Origin: Methanobacteriota archaeon
Lineage (GTDB): Archaea; Halobacteriota; Halobacteria; Halobacteriales; Halalkalicoccaceae
DNA length: 5,233 nucleotides
Direction of reading: 5' to 3'
NCBI GenBank assembly: GCA_022561895.1
Contig: JADFQH010000111.1
Span: 1-5,233, forward strand
How positions within the stretch are numbered: position 1 is the first letter of the stretch; each line of letters begins with the position of its first letter. The position numbers and the translations under genes were made by a program. This document shows positions 1 to 4,718 of this stretch, piece by piece. Under the pieces are notes generated by a model, which did not search any database, was not told the DNA's origin, and was given only the letters and a program-made list of their open reading frames with translations.

Positions 1-107
1 TAGTCGTTGAAACTGTTTGCACATCGCTTGCACGCTGGCGGCCAGCGCCGCGAGCGCTGGCCGCCAGTCCGCGCGCGAGTGTGGAGTGACTTTCAACGAC
101 CACTATA
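1..107. repeat. Imperfect foldback repeat, MITE-like, left end possibly cut by window
   Basis: The stretch folds back on itself. A perfect 14-bp inverted repeat (35-48 with 54-67, arm CTGGCGGCCAGCGC) has a 5-base loop, and a perfect 10-bp outer pair (3-12 GTCGTTGAAA with 91-100 TTTCAACGAC) is centred on almost the same point (about 51). The intervening bases 13-34 and 68-90 also largely pair if one gap is allowed, so the whole unit is a single long imperfect palindrome with no coding capacity. This form is typical of small non-autonomous transposons. The right flank is CACTATA (101-107). The left flank visible here ends in TA, which is compatible with a direct target duplication, but the rest lies outside the window. 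The element ends where a ferredoxin reading frame begins. The structure is seen directly; its mobile nature is inferred. Confidence 0.6.
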
Positions 108-333
108 GGTATTCACGGCACGCATCTGGCAGTGAATTTCGATATCTGTCTTGCGGACGGTGCGTGCTTGGAGGACTGTCCCGTGGACGTCTTCGAGTGG
201 GTCGACACACCCGATTCACCCGGAAAGCGAGATCAAAGCCGATCCGGCAAACGAGGCTCAGTGTATCGACTGCATGCTCTGTGTCGATATCTGTCCGGTC
301 GATGCGATCGACGTCGATGCGAGTCGGATCTAG
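108..333 (+). pseudogene. Haloarchaeal 7Fe-type ferredoxin remnant, 5'-truncated and frameshifted
   Basis: The reading frame from 108 (GGT) gives GIHGTHLAVNFDICLADG, then CLEDCPVDVFEWVDTP. At 213-216 (GATT) one extra base breaks the frame; the next frame continues HPESEIKADPANEAQ and CIDCMLCVDICPVDAIDVD to a TAG at 331-333. The two parts join into the ferredoxin type I know from haloarchaea, about 105-110 residues long. The first cluster motif is CxxDxxCxxxCP, where Asp replaces a Cys (usual for a 3Fe-4S site); the second is a full CxxCxxCxxxCP for 4Fe-4S. About 35 N-terminal residues are missing: the frame upstream of 108 runs into the foldback repeat and reaches a TGA at 87-89. Both defects point to a dead gene. 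A sequencing error could explain the frameshift but not the lost 5' end. In a live form it would carry electrons between cytoplasmic oxidoreductases. Confidence 0.85.
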
Positions 334-494
334 CTCTCCCGGTCGACATCGAGTCGTTTCTGTAGATCCGCAAGCTCCTCGCTCTCGGCCAGCTCTTCGA
401 GGCGTTCTTGGAAATGCTCCTCACAGAGACCGACCCGGATCCCGTCCGACTCCGCGCTGACGGCGGCTTCATCGTCGCAGTAGTGACAGCGCAT
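330..494 (-). CDS. 54-residue CxxC...CxxH putative zinc-binding protein, DUF6757-type
   Basis: This short frame starts with ATG at 494 and begins MRCHYCDDEAAVSAESDG. Cys3 and Cys6 (CxxC) and Cys24 with His27 (CEEH) form a treble-clef or zinc-ribbon-like set of ligands, followed by an acidic, helix-prone tail from about residue 28 rich in Leu, Glu and Ala. I recall a family of this size and pattern in haloarchaea (DUF6757). No function is known to me; protein or nucleic-acid contact is only a guess from the fold. The start lies 37 bases downstream of the PHP gene stop on the same strand, so the two may share a transcript. The stop overlaps that of the ferredoxin remnant: both use the palindrome CTAG at 330-333. 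Strong residue-level sense in this frame, compared with Arg/Ser-rich nonsense in the other frames, supports it as real. Confidence 0.8.
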   Translation of the reverse strand: MRCHYCDDEAAVSAESDGIRVGLCEEHFQERLEELAESEELADLQKRLDVDRES

Positions 495-531
495 ACGAAT
501 CGTAGGAAGCGAACACGGTTGAACTCACCGC

Positions 532-1311
532 TTACGGCAGTCGATTTTCGACGGCTCGGTAGGCCGACTCGCTTAGCCCCGCCCTCCCGAGACGGTCGTC
601 GTGGGCGTCGCTTCCCCCCATCGGGAGCAGTTCATTCGTTTCGATGAGTTCATCTAGCAAGCCGGTATCGACGGGGCGTCCGTAGGGATACCACCGCTCG
701 ACGCAGTCGAGTTCTTCGGTGAGCAAGAAGGCGCGTTCGGGATCGGGATATCTGAACGGATGGGCAAGCCCGACGAGCGCACACGACTCGCGGAGGATCG
801 CGATACTCCGCTCGAAGTCAGGGATCTCGCGGGGAACATAGCAGGGACAGTTCGCCCCGATCAGCTCGGCGAAGGCTCTTTCATAATTATAGCCCGACTT
901 GGGATGATCCGCGATCGCGCGGGCGATATGCGGACGACCGAGACCGGCGGCGGGTTCGAGACCGAGATCGATTGCTAACTCCGCTTCGACTCGACGGATG
1001 ATCTCGCCGCCGCGTTCGATCCTGTTTTCCTGTGTTCGCTCGACGAGTCCTTCCAACGAGCGCGTCTCGCTCACGCCGTAGCCAAGCAGATCAACTGCAC
1101 CTTGAGGGGAGTCGACCCGGAGTTCGATCCCTCGGATGAAGGTCACACCCTGGCGCTCGGTGACGGGCGCGGCGAGGTCCGGATGCGGGCGGTCGTGGTC
1201 CGTGATCGCAACGACCTGCACGCCCGCCGCGCGGGCGGCCGTCGGAACGGTAGAAAGCGCCATCGCACCATCGGAAGCGGTCGTATGGACGTGCAGATCC
1301 GCATACACCAT
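532..1311 (-). CDS. PHP-domain metal-dependent phosphoesterase
   Basis: The 259-residue product shows the full PHP metal-binding set: HxH (His7, His9) in DLHVHTTASDG with Asp14, Asp38-His39 in ITDHD, Glu63 in RGIEL, His128 in GRPH, His184 in LAHP, and Asp235/His237 in GGSDAH. This is the pattern of the COG0613 group (TrpH, YciV/RNase AM), trinuclear-metal enzymes that hydrolyse phosphoesters such as 5' nucleotides of short RNA or nucleoside 3',5'-bisphosphates. The substrate here cannot be told from sequence. It should be cytoplasmic; no signal peptide or membrane segment is visible. I chose the ATG at 1311 (MVYADLHVHT) because family members start just ahead of this strand. An in-frame ATG at 1350 would add 13 residues, but it overlaps a good TATA-like TATAAT. 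The gene is transcribed away from the DUF5789-type gene and towards the small zinc protein, which may be co-transcribed. Confidence 0.9.
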   Translation of the reverse strand: MVYADLHVHTTASDGAMALSTVPTAARAAGVQVVAITDHDRPHPDLAAPVTERQGVTFIRGIELRVDSPQGAVDLLGYGVSETRSLEGLVERTQENRIERGGEIIRRVEAELAIDLGLEPAAGLGRPHIARAIADHPKSGYNYERAFAELIGANCPCYVPREIPDFERSIAILRESCALVGLAHPFRYPDPERAFLLTEELDCVERWYPYGRPVDTGLLDELIETNELLPMGGSDAHDDRLGRAGLSESAYRAVENRLP

Positions 1312-1348
1312 GCCCCGACTACTCGCCTCTCCATCGAAACCGTTGTGC

Positions 1349-1354
1349 ATTATA
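1349..1354 (-). promoter_or_regulatory. Candidate TATA box for the PHP gene
   Basis: The minus strand reads GGGGTATAATGC here. A start site about 26 bases downstream would fall near 1325, giving a leader of about 15 bases to the ATG at 1311. The alternative upstream ATG at 1350 lies inside this box. A second possibility is the reverse reading of the A/T run at 1391-1400, which would give a longer leader. Confidence 0.45.
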
Positions 1355-1358
1355 CCCC

Positions 1359-1380
1359 TAAAGGAGTCAAAGGTCCTTTA
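1359..1380. promoter_or_regulatory. 22-bp dyad between divergent promoters, putative operator
   Basis: A perfect 7-bp inverted repeat, TAAAGGA at 1359-1365 and TCCTTTA at 1374-1380, flanks an 8-base spacer GTCAAAGG. It lies between the two divergent TATA boxes (1349-1354 on minus, 1391-1400 on plus), upstream of both. A dimeric helix-turn-helix regulator could use such a site to control both genes. The dyad is seen; regulation is inferred. Confidence 0.4.
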
Positions 1381-1390
1381 TGGACAATCG

Positions 1391-1400
1391 TTATAATTAT
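1391..1400 (+). promoter_or_regulatory. TATA box for the DUF5789-type gene
   Basis: TTATAATTAT is the most A/T-rich run in the local sequence, and its centre is about 27 bases ahead of the ATG at 1423. This is the spacing expected for a haloarchaeal promoter with a leaderless transcript, and no Shine-Dalgarno sequence precedes the start. Confidence 0.65.
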
Positions 1401-1422
1401 CCTCCACGCAGATAGGGACACG

Positions 1423-1707
1423 ATGTGCTACGCCAGTACCGAGGCGCTGTTCGAAGACCACAGCTACCCCGCGACGACCCGCGACCTGATTGACGATTAC
1501 GGCGAGCAGACGATCGAACTCGCCGACGGCTCCCAGACGGTCGGCGACGTGCTCGGGGTGGCCGGCGAGGAGACGTTCGAGAGCGCCGAAGAAGCCCGCT
1601 ACGCAGTGTACGCCGGACTCGACAGTCAGGCCATCGGCCGAAAGGGCTACACCGACCGGGACCCCGAACCGCCCGGCACCGACGGACACGTTCCCGTCTC
1701 GTTCTAA
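1423..1707 (+). CDS. DUF5789-type small acidic haloarchaeal protein
   Basis: The 94-residue product matches the haloarchaeal DUF5789 pattern as I know it: a YPATTRDLIDDYG opening (residues 15-27), an acidic strand IELADGSQTVGDVLG (31-45), a helix GEETFESAEEARYAVYAGL (48-66), then AIGRKGYTDRDP (70-81) and the closing GTDGHVPVSF. It is soluble, with no signal sequence. No biochemical role is known to me; the family may relate to the DUF2795-like fold, which is a guess. I placed the start at ATG 1423 because it follows the TATA box at leaderless distance and the frame upstream to 1102 is antisense to the PHP gene. The gene is divergent from the PHP gene and convergent with the DUF5784-type gene, whose stop codon overlaps its own by four bases. 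Confidence 0.85.
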   Translation: MCYASTEALFEDHSYPATTRDLIDDYGEQTIELADGSQTVGDVLGVAGEETFESAEEARYAVYAGLDSQAIGRKGYTDRDPEPPGTDGHVPVSF

Positions 1708-2705
1708 CACCACTCGACGCTGTCGAGTTCGATCGGCAGCGACCCCTTCGCGTAGGCTTCGATTCGTCCCGAGGGCCGCGCCCGAAAGACCACGGCGGGG
1801 CGGTGGCCGACCGACGGCTGCTCGCCCCTGACCTGTGCCCATTCGTCGTCCCGGAACGACGAGCAGTCGACGAGTAGGGAGATTCCACCGCCGTGTTCCG
1901 CGAGCTGTCCCGAGGTCTTCGTTTCGGCGGTCTCCCTGACGGCAGCGACGGCCGTACTCGCCGCCCGCCGCGTGGGCGGAAGCGGACGTGTCACCTCGAC
2001 TAACGTCCCCGCTCCGTTTCGCTCCGCCCGAAAGTCGATCGAATGACCGGTCGTCACTTCGATCTCCGGGGTGATCGCATAGCCTGCCGTTGTGAGGAGG
2101 TGGGCAGCGGTGAACTCGCTCATGGTCGCGCTCATGCGGGTTCGATCGAAGCGCTCGCTCGTCCCGAGCTTGCTCGCCATCAGGTAGCGATAGCTGTCTA
2201 AAATTCCTCGGCGGAGAACCGACTCGTAGAACCCGCAGGCCTCCTCGCGGGTGCTGTCGGGAAATCCGGCGGCGTGATCGCGAAAGAACTCTCGCGTCGT
2301 GCTTCGCCCGTCTTTCGAGCAGAACACGGGGAGAAAAAACCACGAGAGATGTGGGTAGGAAGCGAGCCACGGTTCCGTTTCGTGGAGTTCTGCGAGCAGT
2401 TCGCGCTGTGCCCACCGGGTGATTGGGTAGGGAACCTCGTCGAACGTGTATTTTTCCGTTCGCCAGAGCGCACTCGGTGTCTCTGTATTTCCAAGCCAGT
2501 ACCCCTCTTGGTCGTTCCAGATGAAGAGGGCAGTGTCGCCGTTGTCCATATCGAACCGGCGGGCCTCGTAGCCGTCTGCCGGGCGATACCACGGCGAAGA
2601 ACAGCGCGCGCCGATCGCGTCGTCGAGCGAACGAAACAGATCACGGTGGAGGCGGTCGGGGGACCACGATTGGGGAGAGTGTCGAAAGCGAAGCGGACGA
2701 GCCAC
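1704..2705 (-). CDS. DUF5784-type protein with a PD-(D/E)XK-like region
   Basis: The 333-residue product fits the haloarchaeal DUF5784 pattern: an N-terminal region with MARPLRFRHS, FDMDNGDTALFIWN (51-64) and GNTETPSALW (72-81), a middle block SYPHLSWFFLPVF (116-128) with KDGRSTTREFFRDHAAGFPD, and a C-terminal region TRMSATMSEFTAAHLL (189-204), then GHSIDFRAE (220-228), TLVEVTRP (234-241), TAETKTSGQL (259-268) and GISLLVDCSSFRDDEW (274-289). The order of helix with Glu197, strand with Asp224, strand with Glu237-V-T239, helix and strand resembles the restriction-endonuclease-like fold, but the usual Lys is Thr. No function is established to my knowledge. The start is GTG at 2705, about 27 bases downstream of a weak TATA-like CTAAAC; no longer in-frame start fits better. 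It is cytoplasmic by appearance. Its stop overlaps that of the DUF5789-type gene. Confidence 0.85.
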   Translation of the reverse strand: MARPLRFRHSPQSWSPDRLHRDLFRSLDDAIGARCSSPWYRPADGYEARRFDMDNGDTALFIWNDQEGYWLGNTETPSALWRTEKYTFDEVPYPITRWAQRELLAELHETEPWLASYPHLSWFFLPVFCSKDGRSTTREFFRDHAAGFPDSTREEACGFYESVLRRGILDSYRYLMASKLGTSERFDRTRMSATMSEFTAAHLLTTAGYAITPEIEVTTGHSIDFRAERNGAGTLVEVTRPLPPTRRAASTAVAAVRETAETKTSGQLAEHGGGISLLVDCSSFRDDEWAQVRGEQPSVGHRPAVVFRARPSGRIEAYAKGSLPIELDSVEWC

Positions 2706-2728
2706 ACTTGTTTTCAGGGGCCAGTCCG

Positions 2729-2735
2729 GTTTAGC
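2729..2735 (-). promoter_or_regulatory. Weak TATA-like box for the DUF5784-type gene
   Basis: On the minus strand GCTAAAC is centred about 27 bases ahead of the GTG start at 2705, matching leaderless spacing. The match to a TATA box is poor, so this rests mainly on position. It lies in the 103-base divergent spacer 2706-2808, which holds no gene that I can see. Confidence 0.3.
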
Positions 2736-2767
2736 GTTCCGGCCCGTACTCGCCTGATCGTCCGTTA

Positions 2768-2775
2768 CATTAATA
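2768..2775 (+). promoter_or_regulatory. TATA-like box for the DUF5786-type gene
   Basis: CATTAATA is the only A/T-rich run on this side of the divergent spacer. Initiation about 26 bases downstream falls near 2798, leaving roughly 11 bases before the ATG at 2809, with no Shine-Dalgarno sequence. Confidence 0.45.
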
Positions 2776-2808
2776 CGATGGGGTTTCCAAGGTTGAGTGT
2801 GGTTCGCA

Positions 2809-2982
2809 ATGTCAATGGGTGCCTATGATGAAGACGAGCACGAGCGCCGAGAGAAAAAGAACATGACCGTCGATACGGACTTCGATGACGATCGTTCGGA
2901 GTATCGAGGTAAACTCGAGTTCGATGCCGGCGACTCTGCTGAAGCCCTCCTCGATCAGTTCCGGCGGATCAAATCGAGCTAG
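2809..2982 (+). CDS. DUF5786-type small acidic haloarchaeal protein
   Basis: The 57-residue product begins MSMGAYDEDEHERREKK and ends with LLDQFRRIKSS, the hallmark ends of the haloarchaeal DUF5786 family as I recall it. The first 17 residues are strongly charged and helix-prone; residues 20-31 (VDTDFDDDRSEY) are acidic; residues 33-53 (GKLEFDAGDSAEALLDQF and following) look like a strand plus helix. No function is known to me. I chose ATG 2809 because the family starts MSMGAYDED; an in-frame GTG at 2797 would add only MWFA. The stop TAG shares the tetramer CTAG (2979-2982) with the stop of the opposing membrane-protein gene, and a 7-bp hairpin begins inside the stop codon. Confidence 0.85.
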   Translation: MSMGAYDEDEHERREKKNMTVDTDFDDDRSEYRGKLEFDAGDSAEALLDQFRRIKSS

Positions 2983-3677
2983 TTGCGCTGAGCAACTATC
3001 GAAGAGAGCCCCGAGAACGTCGTCACTGCGATGATATGGCCGACGAGCGCAGCGACTAGCGACGGATGATCGATGACGAACGGGATGAGAATTACTTGGA
3101 GGATGCCGAAGCCGATGTTGAGCTGATCGACCCGTCTAAGGGTCGCTGTTGTCTCCTGATCCGTCGGATAGCGTATCGCACGCCACAGCGAGACGACGCC
3201 GATCCACCAGCTCACGCCGATCCGATAACAGAGATCCCAGAGCACCAAGAGGGTAAAATACACGAGCACCATCGGTGGCTCGGGACCGAACAGCTCGTTT
3301 AGCAGTGGCGTCTCGGACTGGCCCGGATCGACGACGAACAGGTAGGTGACGAGCGCGATAAACGCGAGCACGCTGAGGACGACCTCGATGTTCGAGCCAA
3401 ACAGCATTTTTCTGTACGCCGGCGAGACCGAAACCGAGCGCACGAGCGCGCCCATCCGAAGCATCATGACGCTGCCGCCGGCGGCGACGACCACGGCGGC
3501 GGTTCCCGCAAGCGCGGCGGACCACGCGTTGTAAACCACGGCAAACAGGATCACTCCGACTTGAAAGAGCGCGAGCTGGAACGCAACCGCTACCCGATCC
3601 GAGAGATCGATCCCTGGCAGCGCGCTGACGATGCTCTCGTAGGTCCACGCCTCGCCGAAATCCGGTTCCGTACTCAT
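2979..3677 (-). CDS. Multi-pass membrane protein of unknown function
   Basis: The 232-residue product has a soluble N-terminus of about 27 residues (MSTEPDFGEAWTYESI) and then five to six likely membrane segments near residues 29-49, 53-75, 97-116, 136-166 (one long or two short), 186-203 and 206-228. Between them are loops with basic residues (VRSVSVSPAYRK, 79-90) and an acidic loop (DPGQSETPLLNELFGPEPP, 117-135). Polar residues inside the membrane region include Asp148, Tyr151 and Arg152 (LWDLCYRIG). I do not recognise the family and see no transporter signature or enzyme motif. The gene starts 17 bases after the SDR gene stop on the same strand, so both probably share one message from the promoter at 4601-4606. 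Its stop overlaps that of the DUF5786-type gene. Confidence 0.85.
   Translation of the reverse strand: MSTEPDFGEAWTYESIVSALPGIDLSDRVAVAFQLALFQVGVILFAVVYNAWSAALAGTAAVVVAAGGSVMMLRMGALVRSVSVSPAYRKMLFGSNIEVVLSVLAFIALVTYLFVVDPGQSETPLLNELFGPEPPMVLVYFTLLVLWDLCYRIGVSWWIGVVSLWRAIRYPTDQETTATLRRVDQLNIGFGILQVILIPFVIDHPSLVAALVGHIIAVTTFSGLSSIVAQRN
2980..2998. terminator. Small hairpin overlapping the convergent stop codons
   Basis: TAGTTGC (2980-2986) and GCAACTA (2992-2998) form a perfect 7-bp stem with a 5-base loop GCTGA. It starts within the stop codon of the DUF5786-type gene and covers the last codons of the opposing membrane-protein gene. It could mark the RNA 3' end for the plus-strand gene, but no T-rich tract follows, so a terminator role is tentative. 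Confidence 0.25.
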
Positions 3678-3693
3678 CTCATCTCATCTCATC
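3674..3693. repeat. Four tandem TCATC pentamers at a start codon
   Basis: Four exact copies of TCATC (minus strand GATGA) fill most of the 17-base spacer between the SDR stop and the membrane-protein start and reach into the start codon at 3675-3677. On the minus strand this creates ATGs at 3692, 3687, 3682 and 3677 in shifting frames. The one at 3692 shares the gene frame but meets TGA two codons later, so 3677 is the usable start. Five-base slippage could change the spacing. Confidence 0.7.
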
Positions 3694-3694
3694 C

Positions 3695-4576
3695 TTACTC
3701 TCCCAATGCCTGTCTGACCGCCGTCTCGAACGGCGTCGGGTCGATCTCTACGTACCGACTGATTCGGTCGTCGTTCACCACGACGGGGTTTTTCAGTCCT
3801 GCGGCCAGCGGATAGGCGACGTCACGGGCCACGTCGGTGACGAGACCGACCCAGTACGCAGAGAGCATCGGCGTCAGAACGGGAACCGGAAGGATGTACA
3901 GCGATTTCCCGAGGATTTCGGAGGTGATGTGCAGCATCGACTGGTAGGTCAGTACGTCCGGCCCGCCGATCTCGTAGGTCTCTCCGGCGGTTTCCGGCTC
4001 TTCGAGGACGCCCATTAGGTAGGCGATCACGTCGTCGATGGCGATGGGCTGACAGTCGGTGCGGACCCATCGGGGAGTGATCATCACCGGCAGGCGGGCG
4101 GTGAGCTGCTCGATCAGCTCGAAACTCGCGCTTTCCTCGCCGATGATAACCGCCGCCCGGAGCGCCGTCAGGTCGTAGCTGCCCTCCTCTAAGACGTACT
4201 CGACCTCCCGGCGTGAGCGCAGGTGACCCGAGAGATCGTCCGTTTCATCACCCAGCCCGCCGAGATAGATCACCCGATCGACATTCGATTCGCTCACTGC
4301 GTCCCGGACGTTCGCGGCGAGTTTGCGGTCCATTGCCTCGAACTCGCCGCCCGATTTCATCGAATGGACGAGGTAGTAGACGGCGTCGATACCCTCTAGA
4401 GCGGGTGGGATCGTCTCCGGTTCGAGCAGATCGCCCTCGTAGACCTCTACTTCCCTCGGCCCGCGGTAGTCCGCGGCGTCCCGGACGAACACCCGCACCT
4501 CGTGGCCCGCTTTCAACAGTGGCTCCACTAGCCGACTCCCGACGAACCCGGTCGCGCCCGTCACCAGCACGTGCAT
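3695..4576 (-). CDS. YbjT-like atypical SDR, NAD(P)-binding protein
   Basis: The 293-residue product opens with a Rossmann strand and the loop TGATGFVG (6-13), an Arg at the end of the second strand (VFVRD, Arg32) that favours NADP, GDLLEPE (48-54) at the adenine pocket, then YYLVHSM (67-73), YLGGLGD (104-110), LR (139-140), PRWVRTDCQPIAIDDV (168-183) and a C-terminal substrate region with GGPDVLTYQ (204-212). These blocks line up in order with the N-terminal 300 residues of E. coli YbjT as I remember it (LVHSM, RAGIIVGAGSA, PPRWVR, AGPEVLSYQ), without the C-terminal DUF2867 domain. The classical YxxxK catalytic pair is not visible, as in other atypical SDRs, so an oxidoreductase, isomerase or purely regulatory NADP-sensing role is open. 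The start ATG 4576 follows a TATA box at leaderless distance. The membrane-protein gene follows 17 bases downstream. Confidence 0.9.
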   Translation of the reverse strand: MHVLVTGATGFVGSRLVEPLLKAGHEVRVFVRDAADYRGPREVEVYEGDLLEPETIPPALEGIDAVYYLVHSMKSGGEFEAMDRKLAANVRDAVSESNVDRVIYLGGLGDETDDLSGHLRSRREVEYVLEEGSYDLTALRAAVIIGEESASFELIEQLTARLPVMITPRWVRTDCQPIAIDDVIAYLMGVLEEPETAGETYEIGGPDVLTYQSMLHITSEILGKSLYILPVPVLTPMLSAYWVGLVTDVARDVAYPLAAGLKNPVVVNDDRISRYVEIDPTPFETAVRQALGE

Positions 4577-4600
4577 ACCAAAACGTAGGACGGATGCTTC

Positions 4601-4606
4601 TTATAC
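4601..4606 (-). promoter_or_regulatory. TATA box for the SDR/membrane-protein unit
   Basis: The minus strand reads CAGTATAAGAAGC; its TATA core is about 27 bases ahead of the ATG at 4576, as expected for a leaderless haloarchaeal transcript. The rest of the 142-base spacer 4577-4718 shows no gene on either strand. Confidence 0.65.
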
Positions 4607-4718
4607 TGTCGGCCGGAAGCCGCCGTGTGGATTCGCCGGCAATGCTCGTAAATCCGCACGGACAGTTCCAGCCAAAACAGTCCCCTGTCGGTTGGTACTC
4701 GTCGGAACCGCTCCCGAC

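Noticed and set aside
17..460. Plus-strand open frame over the repeat and ferredoxin remnant
   Set aside because: It reads through the foldback repeat and the third frame of the ferredoxin, and gives Arg/Ser-rich sequence without motifs.
1312..1350. Upstream ATG for the PHP protein
   Set aside because: It adds 13 residues with no family likeness, and the ATG overlaps the best TATA-like sequence.
1102..1422. Longer N-terminus for the DUF5789-type gene
   Set aside because: This extension is antisense to the PHP gene and crosses the TATA box at 1391-1400. The family-like sequence starts only after 1423.
1378..2592. Long minus-strand open frame of 404 codons
   Set aside because: It is Arg/Gly-rich nonsense overlapping the DUF5784-type gene in another frame and running antisense through the DUF5789-type gene; it has no recognisable motif. 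Long shadow frames are usual in GC-rich haloarchaeal DNA.
2797..2808. GTG start for the DUF5786-type protein
   Set aside because: It adds only MWFA before the conserved MSMGAYDED start and falls at the expected transcription start.
2274..2828. Plus-strand open frame of 184 codons across the divergent spacer
   Set aside because: It is antisense to the DUF5784-type gene and crosses both divergent promoters; no family resemblance.
4660..4683. Inverted repeat GGACAGTT / AACAGTCC as terminator of the beta-helix gene
   Set aside because: One of eight pairs mismatches and only a short T run is present in the loop on the minus strand; too weak to annotate.
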